Assembly (NCBI GenBank): GCA_964393115.1
Contig: CAYMST010000249.1
Coordinates: 1 to 7,138 of the forward strand
Source: CAYMST01 sp964393115
GTDB taxonomy: Bacteria > Bacteroidota > Bacteroidia > Cytophagales > Cyclobacteriaceae
DNA: 7,138 nt
Direction of reading: 5' to 3'
Each line of letters starts with the position of its first letter. The first letter of the stretch is position 1. The translations under genes were made by a program, and so were the position numbers. The notes under the pieces are model-generated. The model was given only the letters and a program-made list of their open reading frames with translations, made no database searches and had not been told where the DNA came from. This document shows positions 1-6,556 of the stretch, one piece after another.

Positions 1-691
1 ATCTTAAGAAATAGTTCTGTTGGCAATCAATAGAGGTTAAATGCGATTCTGTTTTATTCCAGATAAAAGAGGAAACAGGTTGTTTTACCTCATTCATAAA
101 CTCTGGGTCTCGGCCATACTTACCAAGAACAGCTTTGCTGAAGAATATTTTGAAAAGCAGTTTCCATCGCCAATTATTCCATGATTTGTGGTAGAATTGG
201 GTTTGCTGCTCACTAGACTTAACCTCGAAAAGCTGATTTATTTTTTTTGGTGAATGGATCCAAACCAGGATTTTCTCTCGAAATAGGCGGAAGTACTTTT
301 CGAATTTTCCCTGATGAATAATGCCGGAAGAAATTAACGCGAGGCGTTCATCCCAGTACGACTGAAGAGTCTGGTTCAGGCAAATTCTTACCTTTTTGTA
401 AAGGTCATCTCGGTTTTCACAATACTCGAATCCCAGGAATTGTAGAAAACTGTCATGGTCCAACGCTTTGAAAGCTGCTTTTTTAAGTTCTATCAAATTC
501 AATTGGTGCGCATTCACATCAACGGCTACCACAATCTGAGGATGAGTCGTTAATAACGAAAACGAATTATCTCCTGCGGAGCCAATGGATACTATTTTTT
601 TCCCTTCGGGTAATGCTAACGCACTTAGGAGCCGATCGGCATCTTCCCAGCAATTCGCATATCTGATAAAGTTGTTATCAACTTTTTCCAT
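1..691 (-). CDS. BtaA-like (DUF3419) S-adenosylmethionine 3-amino-3-carboxypropyl transferase, 3' end cut by window edge
   Basis: The open frame starts at the ATG at 691 and is still open at the left edge, giving 230 N-terminal residues of a family usually near 350-400. It begins with the family signature YANCWEDAD (residues 11-19). A Rossmann-type AdoMet-binding segment follows: SIGSAGDN at 35-42, then AVDVNAHQ at 56-63 and an ELKKAA helix. This arrangement is typical of BtaA/DUF3419 proteins. BtaA moves the 3-amino-3-carboxypropyl group of AdoMet onto the hydroxyl of diacylglycerol, giving the homoserine-ether precursor of betaine lipids; the acceptor here is unknown. The start is fixed by an in-frame TAA two codons upstream. 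There is no Shine-Dalgarno sequence, and a small hairpin abuts the ATG. The gene lies 69 bases after the phosphotransferase gene, in the same direction, so it is probably the fourth gene of the operon. No BtaB-type methyltransferase domain is seen in the visible part. Family assignment is confident, exact substrate is not. Confidence 0.85.
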   Translation of the reverse strand, partial: MEKVDNNFIRYANCWEDADRLLSALALPEGKKIVSIGSAGDNSFSLLTTHPQIVVAVDVNAHQLNLIELKKAAFKALDHDSFLQFLGFEYCENRDDLYKKVRICLNQTLQSYWDERLALISSGIIHQGKFEKYFRLFREKILVWIHSPKKINQLFEVKSSEQQTQFYHKSWNNWRWKLLFKIFFSKAVLGKYGRDPEFMNEVKQPVSSFIWNKTESHLTSIDCQQNYFLR

Positions 692-713
692 GACTTACGA
701 TTTATGTAAAGTC
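692..713 (-). promoter_or_regulatory. Short hairpin touching the start codon of the BtaA-like gene
   Basis: Read as mRNA, GACUUUAC and GUAAGUC flank a 7-base loop and can form a 7-bp stem with one bulged U, ending on the base just before the AUG at 691. It could limit ribosome access to the last gene of the operon. The stem is short and AU-rich, so it may be chance. Confidence 0.25.
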
Positions 714-760
714 CATTTAGGGTCTGATATAAAATCTAGCAATACGTTGTTCAAACCAAT

Positions 761-3364
761 TCATTTTATGGATTCTATATGCTTGGCACGTTCTAAAACT
801 TCCACGTGACCTTTTTGCCCATCCATTCTTACGCGATCCCCAGTACGCAACGAACGTAATAATCCGTCGATTCCAACGATGCACGGAATTCCCATTTCAC
901 GAGACACAATAGCCGAGTGGCTCAATAAACTTCCCCTTTCTACCAAGATCGCACTTGCTGAGGGAAATAAAACCACCCATCCTGGGTCTGTTGAATTGGT
1001 GACTAAAATATCTCCGTTGAGGGAAGAAAGATCCTTCGGGCTGTTAACAACTTTTATGGTGCCCTCAACTTTACCAGGACAGCAGCCAATTCCGGATAAG
1101 TCGTCTTGAATAGGATCTAATTTTTCTTCTGAGTAGATATACTCATCTGAAAAGTCGTTTCCATAGGAGAAGAACCGTTCTTTCGGTATCGGTTGTTTTT
1201 GGTAGCTTTTAAACTCGTCCTTACGTTTGGATACTTTTTCGCGAAGTGTTTCTAAATCTATATTGATATGTAAAGCCTTGATCTCTTCGAGTTTGAGGAA
1301 AAAGACATCTCTCCCGTTTTCTAACATCCCGGTTTTTTCGAGTTGTATGCCAATAGCGGTGAACATCTTTCTAACCATTCCAAAGGCCCTTGTACGTTCA
1401 TATCGCAAGTTTTCACGATTGCTGACCAAATCCCTGGTCATTGAGAGTACGAATCGAAACCATCTGCCTTTTAGTGATTGGCCAGTAAATTTTTCCGAAA
1501 TGATTCGCTCAGCTTGCTCGCGAAGTGCTTGTTCGATGTTTTCTGCTTTTTTGCCGGAGCTCATTATACCATTTTGTACATATGACTTCAGCACCTCAAT
1601 GAATCCAGCGGGATTTTGTGAATACGAAATAGATTCCAGCTTGAGCTCTCCAATACAGCGATCTCCAAAATCTTTGATGTAACTATCAATTAAGCTTCTT
1701 ACCTCTAGAAACTCAGGATCATCGAGCTGTGTCTGAATTTCACTCGAAGTTTTATCAATGAATAGTTTCTTTAGCCTTTCATCTTGGTTGATCTTCTCTG
1801 AAATTGCCAATGTTCGGGTAATCGGCTCTGTAGAAATAATATCATTGCTGCCGCAAAGCAGATCATTGTGCAGATTAGGATTTTCTGGGAAGTGTTGCTC
1901 GCATTGCTTTTGTAATAATCCAAACCAAATCATCGCAAAGAAGTCATTAATCAGCGGAGCTTTCCACTCTAACAGTAATTCCCGCTCAAAGGCCTCATAA
2001 TAGTCGAGGATCATCTTGATTTCCATTTCTGAAAAATCAATGTCCTGATAGTTGTGAAGCACCTTGTGGAGCACCGTTTGAAAGCGTTTTCTTTCCTTTT
2101 TCAAAGAGACTTGCTTCGCAATGATGTTGATGACCATTCCGACGATACGAATCCAAGCCCTTCCTTTGCTCATTTTAAAGGCATCTTGAAGTTCGAAACG
2201 CTCTTTGACGCCCATCATATTTTCCATAAACTGAGCGTTCAATGAATAACCAGGTAACATGGCTAGCATCTTATACCAGTTAAGCAAGTTGTAATAGACT
2301 CTTCCTCTTACCAGTCCTAAAGTATTAGCAAAAACACTCCGATGACGTTCTATGGTAGTGCCGTTAACCCCCATTAGCTGGACAAACTGACGATAAACAC
2401 TTTCATACATTTTCAGGATAAAACTGAAGGTGAGTGGCGTCGTAATGCCTGGATAAGACTCTACAATATTAGAGTTGTCCCAAAGGGTATACTCTCCTTT
2501 ATCAATAGTTAGGCCTGTTATGGGTCTAGTTTGAAGAAGGTACAATTGATTGTCAGCGTAGCAAAACTCTATGTCTTGTGGTTTTCCAAAATGTTTTTCG
2601 AGCTGGTCCAGACATTGGCAGAGTTCATAAATCTGCTTGTCCGTCAGAGAAGACTCACTTTTACGGTTAGGTTCAAGTTTCCGCTTTTCAAGGCCATTGC
2701 CCTTAGTCGAAATAAAAAACTCCTTGTTGGCAATTCGTTTTTTGATTCGACTGTCCTGTATTTCAAAATGATCGCTATTAAGCTCCCCAGAGACGAGACC
2801 TTCTCCTAGCCCGAATACGCTATTAATTACTTTGTTTTTGGTGCTCTTGGTAATTGGGTTGGCCCCGAAGGCTACGCCAGAGACTTCTGGTAAGACGATT
2901 TCTTGGATAATTACAGCGAGTCCTGTGAACAAAGGCAAGGATTGGCTTTGATTATAGGTAATAATTGATTCGGCAAAAGCTGATTTCCAAACGGAGAGAA
3001 TGGCCTCTCCTAAGGTTTCTTCATCAACATTCAAACATGTTTTGTATTGACCAGCAAAAGAATGGATTGCCCCATCCTCAGATAAGCCAGAAGAGCGAAC
3101 GGCAAATCGCGTTTGGTTTTGTGTACCAAAGTATTGCTTGATTTCGTCAAGGAGACTGTCGTGTACCCTGAGGTTGTCCACTAGACTTGAAATGTCATCA
3201 GCTTCGAATGTTTCAGGAAGCTGTTTACTCAACAACTCCGAAGAAATGACCAAGTATTTAGGCACATTAAACCCTAAGTGCGTTAACACACCAAGGTTTT
3301 GGGCCTTACCACCAATAAATGGATTGGGTTGCTGCGTTTCTTGTTGGGTGAAGGTGGTTATCAT
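761..3364 (-). CDS. PEP-synthase/rifampin-phosphotransferase-like ATP-dependent phosphotransferase (ATP-grasp plus swivelling His domain), substrate unknown
   Basis: This protein of 867 residues is a cytosolic dikinase-type phosphotransferase. The N-terminal ATP-binding domain (about 14-285) carries GGKAQNLG at 18-25, FAVRSSGLSEDG at 87-98, VSGVAFGANP at 161-170, GLGEGLVSGE at 185-194 and LLQTRPIT at 276-283. A helical middle region of about 460 residues follows. The swivelling phosphohistidine domain is at the C-terminus (about 755-860); its motif SLLSHSAIVSREMGIPCIVG places the catalytic histidine at 816. The PEP/pyruvate-binding barrel that ends true PEP synthase and pyruvate phosphate dikinase is absent. 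Order and length match rifampin phosphotransferase (about 865 residues), which moves the beta-phosphate of ATP through the histidine to a small molecule. I chose the ATG at 3364 because it forms an ATGA overlap with the preceding gene's stop; the alternative at 3427 adds 21 residues from inside that gene. The genes around it suggest an isoprenoid or lipid substrate rather than an antibiotic, but this is inference. Confidence 0.85.
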   Translation of the reverse strand: MITTFTQQETQQPNPFIGGKAQNLGVLTHLGFNVPKYLVISSELLSKQLPETFEADDISSLVDNLRVHDSLLDEIKQYFGTQNQTRFAVRSSGLSEDGAIHSFAGQYKTCLNVDEETLGEAILSVWKSAFAESIITYNQSQSLPLFTGLAVIIQEIVLPEVSGVAFGANPITKSTKNKVINSVFGLGEGLVSGELNSDHFEIQDSRIKKRIANKEFFISTKGNGLEKRKLEPNRKSESSLTDKQIYELCQCLDQLEKHFGKPQDIEFCYADNQLYLLQTRPITGLTIDKGEYTLWDNSNIVESYPGITTPLTFSFILKMYESVYRQFVQLMGVNGTTIERHRSVFANTLGLVRGRVYYNLLNWYKMLAMLPGYSLNAQFMENMMGVKERFELQDAFKMSKGRAWIRIVGMVINIIAKQVSLKKERKRFQTVLHKVLHNYQDIDFSEMEIKMILDYYEAFERELLLEWKAPLINDFFAMIWFGLLQKQCEQHFPENPNLHNDLLCGSNDIISTEPITRTLAISEKINQDERLKKLFIDKTSSEIQTQLDDPEFLEVRSLIDSYIKDFGDRCIGELKLESISYSQNPAGFIEVLKSYVQNGIMSSGKKAENIEQALREQAERIISEKFTGQSLKGRWFRFVLSMTRDLVSNRENLRYERTRAFGMVRKMFTAIGIQLEKTGMLENGRDVFFLKLEEIKALHINIDLETLREKVSKRKDEFKSYQKQPIPKERFFSYGNDFSDEYIYSEEKLDPIQDDLSGIGCCPGKVEGTIKVVNSPKDLSSLNGDILVTNSTDPGWVVLFPSASAILVERGSLLSHSAIVSREMGIPCIVGIDGLLRSLRTGDRVRMDGQKGHVEVLERAKHIESIK
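3361..3364 (-). other. ATGA stop/start overlap coupling two genes
   Basis: The TGA stop of the UbiA-like gene (3363-3361) overlaps the ATG start of the phosphotransferase gene (3364-3362). No Shine-Dalgarno sequence precedes this ATG, so re-initiation by the terminating ribosome is the likely mode. This overlap is the main reason for choosing the 3364 start over the longer frame. Confidence 0.8.
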
Positions 3365-4302
3365 GAGGAAAGCAAATTTGTGAGCATGGGGAATGCTCCA
3401 ATAATAAGGTACATCAGAATAGCCCATATGCCAGATACTTTCTCAATGACCTTGGCATTTTTTTGTGTGGAGGATCTCAAAAACATAATCCCAGGAGTTG
3501 AAGCGCCAAGAAGGGCAGTAACTATGGCGACATATGACCAAATACCATAATGCGCATAATTCATCGCTCCAACAATAAAGGCTAATGTAATGGTCAGCAT
3601 CACGAGCCAAATGACGACAGCGCCTTTCGTCCCGTAGAGGCTGGTATAAGAAACTACTCCCTCCTCTTCACCTTCAGGAGCCCTGATTTTCCTTCCTATT
3701 TCTAGTACAATGCCATTAAAGAACGATAGACAAAAGAACCAAAGCAGGCCTAGGTGCATGGACTCTTGCTCAAGTTTCCAATCTAGTCCACTGGCGTATA
3801 AGTCTATGAGTGGAATGATCATCATATGACTAATTACATATGCGGCTTGATGTCTTTTTAGCCATTCGGGAATAAAAAACTCTACCCGCATGAGTAGCAG
3901 ATAGCAAAGTACGATAATATACAAGCCAATCATTGACCATTGGAACACCAGCAACGCCAAGAACTGTAGAACCAGTGCTATTGCTCCCATGATATTTAGC
4001 TCTCGAAAGGAAATTAGACCCCTGGGGACTGGTAGATATTGGCGGTATTTAGCATCATCTTCCTTGTCCTTGAACTCATCAAAGATTCGGACCAAGAAAA
4101 ATAAGCTTATCGTAATGAATATGCCGATACCAAACTCTTTAAGCGGAATAAATCCCTCCTCCCCTCGGCATAAGCGGGAATAAGATATGGCAGAGAAGGT
4201 AAAGGAACTTATCAGCGCTCCATGGGCCAGAAAAGGGAATCGTTCTTTTTGATAGATCAAAAAACGCTTGGCAAACGGTAGACTATTCTGGTTGGTTTCC
4301 AT
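3361..4302 (-). CDS. UbiA-superfamily integral membrane prenyltransferase-like protein
   Basis: The 313-residue protein is strongly hydrophobic, with roughly eight or nine membrane segments (for example about 57-74, 104-121, 125-141, 185-200, 228-246, 255-275 and 290-308), as expected for UbiA enzymes, which attach prenyl chains to aromatic, glycerol or other acceptors. The first Asp-rich motif is visible as DEFKDKEDD at 75-83, followed by LPVPRGLIS at 90-98 in place of the usual RPLPSGxIS. The second motif, normally DxxxD, is replaced by EIGRKIRAPEGEEEGV at 201-216. It therefore belongs to a divergent branch whose reaction I cannot name. The ATG at 4302 is preferred: GGAAG lies about eight bases upstream and the protein then begins METNQNSL. 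The alternative at 4365 would add 21 residues lying wholly inside the upstream gene. The gene overlaps HMG-CoA reductase by 20 bases and shares ATGA with the phosphotransferase gene downstream, which implies translational coupling. Confidence 0.8.
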   Translation of the reverse strand: METNQNSLPFAKRFLIYQKERFPFLAHGALISSFTFSAISYSRLCRGEEGFIPLKEFGIGIFITISLFFLVRIFDEFKDKEDDAKYRQYLPVPRGLISFRELNIMGAIALVLQFLALLVFQWSMIGLYIIVLCYLLLMRVEFFIPEWLKRHQAAYVISHMMIIPLIDLYASGLDWKLEQESMHLGLLWFFCLSFFNGIVLEIGRKIRAPEGEEEGVVSYTSLYGTKGAVVIWLVMLTITLAFIVGAMNYAHYGIWSYVAIVTALLGASTPGIMFLRSSTQKNAKVIEKVSGIWAILMYLIIGAFPMLTNLLSS

Positions 4303-5560
4303 GCTGTTTTCTTCCAAGTGTTTTATGAGCGTTCGTAAAGTGGTTTGCTGAAAGTGCGGCAGCAATGGATATTTCTCCAGCTAGAGCCGTGGCACAACAG
4401 ACTTCGGCGAACTCTCTTGATTTACCAGGTCCATAACAGTCTAGTAATTGTAGGGATTCTTTTTGTGTAGGAAGAGCAGTGCCACCACCAACGGTACCTA
4501 CAATAAGTGATGGGAGTGTAACGGAGGCATAAAGATCATTTTCATTAACAACTTCCATTCTCGTGATTCCGACAGCGGATTCCGAAATACAGGCTACATC
4601 TTGGCCGCAAGCTATGAAAAGTGCGGTTAGTCCATTGGCCACATGACCCTGTGCGCCGATAGCACCGCTTTGTATCACGGACATCGTGGAGGACAGCCAA
4701 TAGTCCACCATTCGCTGCGCACTTGTTTTGAGCACACTTTTCACAATATCTTCGGGAATAACTATTTCGGCAGAGACCTTTTTCCCACGGACATTGATAA
4801 ACGAGCGTGCTGTGGCCTTTTTATCTCCTGAGTAGTTTGACTCAACATACCATTCGGTAGGAGAGATATGAAATGTGGATAAGATGAACTTACAGATTTG
4901 GTCGGTACAGATAGTCACCATATTTTGTCCAGCTGCGTCGCCGGTAGTAAACTCAAGGATGAGAATGACCGAATTTCCTTCAACGTTAGTTTTTACTCCT
5001 TCCAGCTGGGCATACCTACTGGTTGTTTTGACTACTTCTTTTAGCGCTGAAATAGATGCGTTGATCCATTTGATGAATTCACATACTTCATTGATGCTTT
5101 GAAACTTGAAAAGCGGACTTCGCTGTACCGATTCTTTCAAGCAAATAGAAGTGATACCAGATGCCAAATGACAAGCTTTCATGCCTCGATTATAAGAAGC
5201 TACTAATGCTCCTTCTGTCGTGGCCATCGGTACCCAATATTCTTTTGGCTCATTTCCATTTTTGAGAAGCAATGGACCAGCTAACCCAATGGGCACTTGG
5301 GCCATTCCAATGTAGTTTTCGATGTTACCCGCTAGATGGTCTGCACCAATTTTCGATTCTGCGATGAATGGAAGTTTATGCCCTTGCCTCGATAGATACC
5401 GAAGTCTTTCTTGACGACTCTTTTCTGCAGACTGTTCGTCCTGTCGCCCTTTTTTTTCTAATACTTTATTTTTTACCTGATGAATGTTTTCTCGACGATA
5501 AGTCGAGTTTTTGGATAACGCTATCGTTTCCAAACTTTTGACGTTAGGTAGTGCACACAT
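4283..5560 (-). CDS. Hydroxymethylglutaryl-CoA reductase, soluble catalytic form
   Basis: This enzyme reduces HMG-CoA to mevalonate in the cytosol, the committed step of the mevalonate route to isoprenoids. The 425 residues contain only the catalytic domain, with no membrane anchor. Visible landmarks are ENYIGMAQVPIGLAGPL (81-97), the catalytic glutamate in MATTEG (E116), the nucleotide-binding stretch TGDAAGQNM (206-214), the catalytic lysine in SGDKKA (K247), the catalytic aspartate in CGQD (D321), GTVGGGT (355-361) and a C-terminal NAHKTLGR whose H412 fits the catalytic histidine. Sequence order and motif wording resemble class I (eukaryote/archaeal-type) enzymes, which suggests NADPH use. 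GDAAGQNM differs from the classic GDAMGMNM. The first 60 or so residues are charged and not recognisable. The ATG at 5560 has no Shine-Dalgarno sequence. No other mevalonate gene is in the window. It is the first gene of the apparent operon, after a 243-base gap. Confidence 0.95.
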   Translation of the reverse strand: MCALPNVKSLETIALSKNSTYRRENIHQVKNKVLEKKGRQDEQSAEKSRQERLRYLSRQGHKLPFIAESKIGADHLAGNIENYIGMAQVPIGLAGPLLLKNGNEPKEYWVPMATTEGALVASYNRGMKACHLASGITSICLKESVQRSPLFKFQSINEVCEFIKWINASISALKEVVKTTSRYAQLEGVKTNVEGNSVILILEFTTGDAAGQNMVTICTDQICKFILSTFHISPTEWYVESNYSGDKKATARSFINVRGKKVSAEIVIPEDIVKSVLKTSAQRMVDYWLSSTMSVIQSGAIGAQGHVANGLTALFIACGQDVACISESAVGITRMEVVNENDLYASVTLPSLIVGTVGGGTALPTQKESLQLLDCYGPGKSREFAEVCCATALAGEISIAAALSANHFTNAHKTLGRKQHGNQPE

Positions 5561-5563
5561 AGT

Positions 5564-5577
5564 TCAATTTTTTAATT
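5564..5577 (-). repeat. Inverted repeat CAATT-AAAA-AATTG just before the HMG-CoA reductase start
   Basis: Five-base arms surround four A residues and end three bases before the ATG. Where a Shine-Dalgarno sequence would sit there is only this A-rich stretch, which is common in Bacteroidota leaders. The stem itself would be weak, with one G-C pair. Confidence 0.25.
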
Positions 5578-5612
5578 GGGTTTACGAGTTTGATTTTGGT
5601 TCATATCCTCTT

Positions 5613-5627
5613 ATGCCTACTCGGCAT
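5613..5627 (-). repeat. Inverted repeat ATGCC-GAGTA-GGCAT in the HMG-CoA reductase leader
   Basis: Perfect 5-base arms with a 5-base loop, about 53 bases upstream of the start codon. It is the most GC-rich element in the gap. It could be a regulator-binding site or a leader hairpin, but it is short enough to be chance. Confidence 0.3.
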
Positions 5628-5692
5628 TGGATGTCGTATCAATAACGAATAATTATGAAATTGGTATTTCGCGATTGAATGATTTGGTTATG

Positions 5693-5723
5693 AATTATGA
5701 TAATTTCACTTTGGTTTGTGAAA
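5693..5723. repeat. Two overlapping-region dyads: AATTAT-G-ATAATT and TTTCAC-N8-GTGAAA
   Basis: AATTATGATAATT (5693-5705) is a near-perfect palindrome with a single central base. It runs directly into TTTCAC...GTGAAA (5704-5723), 6-base arms around TTTGGTTT. Both have the shape of sites for dimeric DNA-binding proteins and lie about 135-165 bases upstream of HMG-CoA reductase. AATTATGA recurs at 5651-5658, 42 bases away. AT-rich sequence produces such dyads easily, so no regulator is named. Confidence 0.3.
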
Positions 5724-5803
5724 AGACAAATAGAGAAGTGTAGTCCTTCAAATAGGATTAGGAAATTTTGAACTTATTTTTTCTGATAAAGTGGGTCGCT
5801 AAC

Positions 5804-6541
5804 CTATCTGGTAAATGCTTGCAGAAACTCAGCTTTTTTCTTTGGTGCGACCTCTAGTTCTGTTTGGTTTTCCATGGTTACATATCCACCCTTTCCTTTG
5901 GTGTAACGAATAACATAGTCGAGGTTAATCAGATGAGACCGGTGTATCCGTATGAAATGGGAATCAGCAAGCGTCTCTTCGAAGTATTTCAGCGTTCTAC
6001 AAATGAGCAGCTCTTTACGATCCACTAGAAAGAATTTGGTGAAGTTATCCTCTGCTTGGCAGTGAATAATATCAGATAGTTTTACTATTTCAAACCCTTC
6101 CAAGGTGGGTAGCATAATCTTCGCATTACCTTTAGATTTTATATTGTCTAAAAGAATTCTAGCGTGCTGGATATAGTTGTTTGAAGCTCTTTCTTTTTTG
6201 ATTTTGGCTACCGCCAATTCTAATTCTTCGATATCAATTGGCTTAAGCAAATAGTAGGCGGCACTCTGGTTCAGTGCTTGAATGGCATAGTTGTCATATG
6301 CCGTGACAAACACCGTCTCAAAATTTACCTCACCGATCTGATCAAGTAAATCAAAACCAGTGCCGTGGGGCATTTCAATATCCAAAAAGACAATATCTGG
6401 ACTGTACTGCTTAATCGCTCGTATCCCAGACTTGATGTCTTCACATTGATCTAGCAGTTCAATGTCAGGACAATATTTTTCAATATATCTGGATAGTATA
6501 TCCCTGCTATCTTTTTCGTCGTCTACAAGTATTGCCTTCAT
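5804..6541 (-). CDS. LytTR-family response regulator
   Basis: A 245-residue cytosolic transcription regulator. The N-terminal receiver domain (about 1-118) has the acidic pocket D7/D8, the phospho-acceptor D54 in VFLDIEMP, the switch threonine T80 in FVTAYD and the conserved K100 in LLKP. After a linker of about 25 residues comes a LytTR DNA-binding domain (about 145-245), recognised by the CQAEDNFTKFFL segment and the FIRIHRSHLINLDYV segment. All key receiver residues are present, so the protein should be phosphorylation-competent. It starts 15 bases after the stop of the adjacent LytS-type kinase, which is presumably its partner. No Shine-Dalgarno sequence precedes the ATG. Its targets are unknown; the HMG-CoA reductase operon lies next downstream in the same direction, but I found no clear LytTR direct-repeat site in the gap, so a regulatory link is unproven. 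Confidence 0.95.
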   Translation of the reverse strand: MKAILVDDEKDSRDILSRYIEKYCPDIELLDQCEDIKSGIRAIKQYSPDIVFLDIEMPHGTGFDLLDQIGEVNFETVFVTAYDNYAIQALNQSAAYYLLKPIDIEELELAVAKIKKERASNNYIQHARILLDNIKSKGNAKIMLPTLEGFEIVKLSDIIHCQAEDNFTKFFLVDRKELLICRTLKYFEETLADSHFIRIHRSHLINLDYVIRYTKGKGGYVTMENQTELEVAPKKKAEFLQAFTR

Positions 6542-6556
6542 AGATGTTTTGGTTGA

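Larger units (their letters stand above)
5561..5803. other. AT-rich intergenic region, likely promoter region of the HMG-CoA reductase operon
   Basis: This is the only sizeable gap in the window, lying between the response regulator stop and the HMG-CoA reductase start. I see no convincing open frame, RNA gene or GC-rich terminator with a U-tract. A good match to the Bacteroidota promoter (TTTG then TAnnTTTG) could not be found; two CTATTTG copies on the minus strand (in 5727-5757) are only partial matches. Several short inverted repeats are present and listed separately. A promoter here is inferred from gene spacing. Confidence 0.5.

Noticed and set aside
1227..1682. Plus-strand open frame of 151 codons and other plus-strand open frames (585-809, 879-1109, 2531-2809, 3138-3550 and similar)
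   Set aside because: They lie almost entirely antisense to well-supported genes, their products resemble no family I know, and they show no own ribosome site or spacing logic.
761..3364. Calling the phosphotransferase a true PEP synthase or a rifampin-resistance gene
   Set aside because: The PEP-binding barrel is missing, which argues against PEP synthase. Layout alone cannot establish rifampin as substrate, and the gene context points elsewhere.
3365..3427. Longer start for the phosphotransferase gene (ATG at 3427)
   Set aside because: The extra 21 residues come from inside the UbiA-like gene, lie outside the family's conserved core, and the 3364 start gives a classic ATGA overlap and the usual family length.
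4303..4365. Longer start for the UbiA-like gene (ATG at 4365)
   Set aside because: It would overlap HMG-CoA reductase by 83 bases and read through its C-terminal catalytic region; the 4302 ATG has a purine-rich site upstream.
5727..5757. Bacteroidota-type promoter from two CTATTTG copies on the minus strand
   Set aside because: They lack the TAnnTTTG spacing and the distance between them does not fit the -33/-7 consensus.
5783..5810. Possible terminator after the response regulator
   Set aside because: The potential stem (GATA...TATC with an inner GGT/ACC) is weak and interrupted, and on the transcribed strand it is followed by A residues rather than a U-tract.
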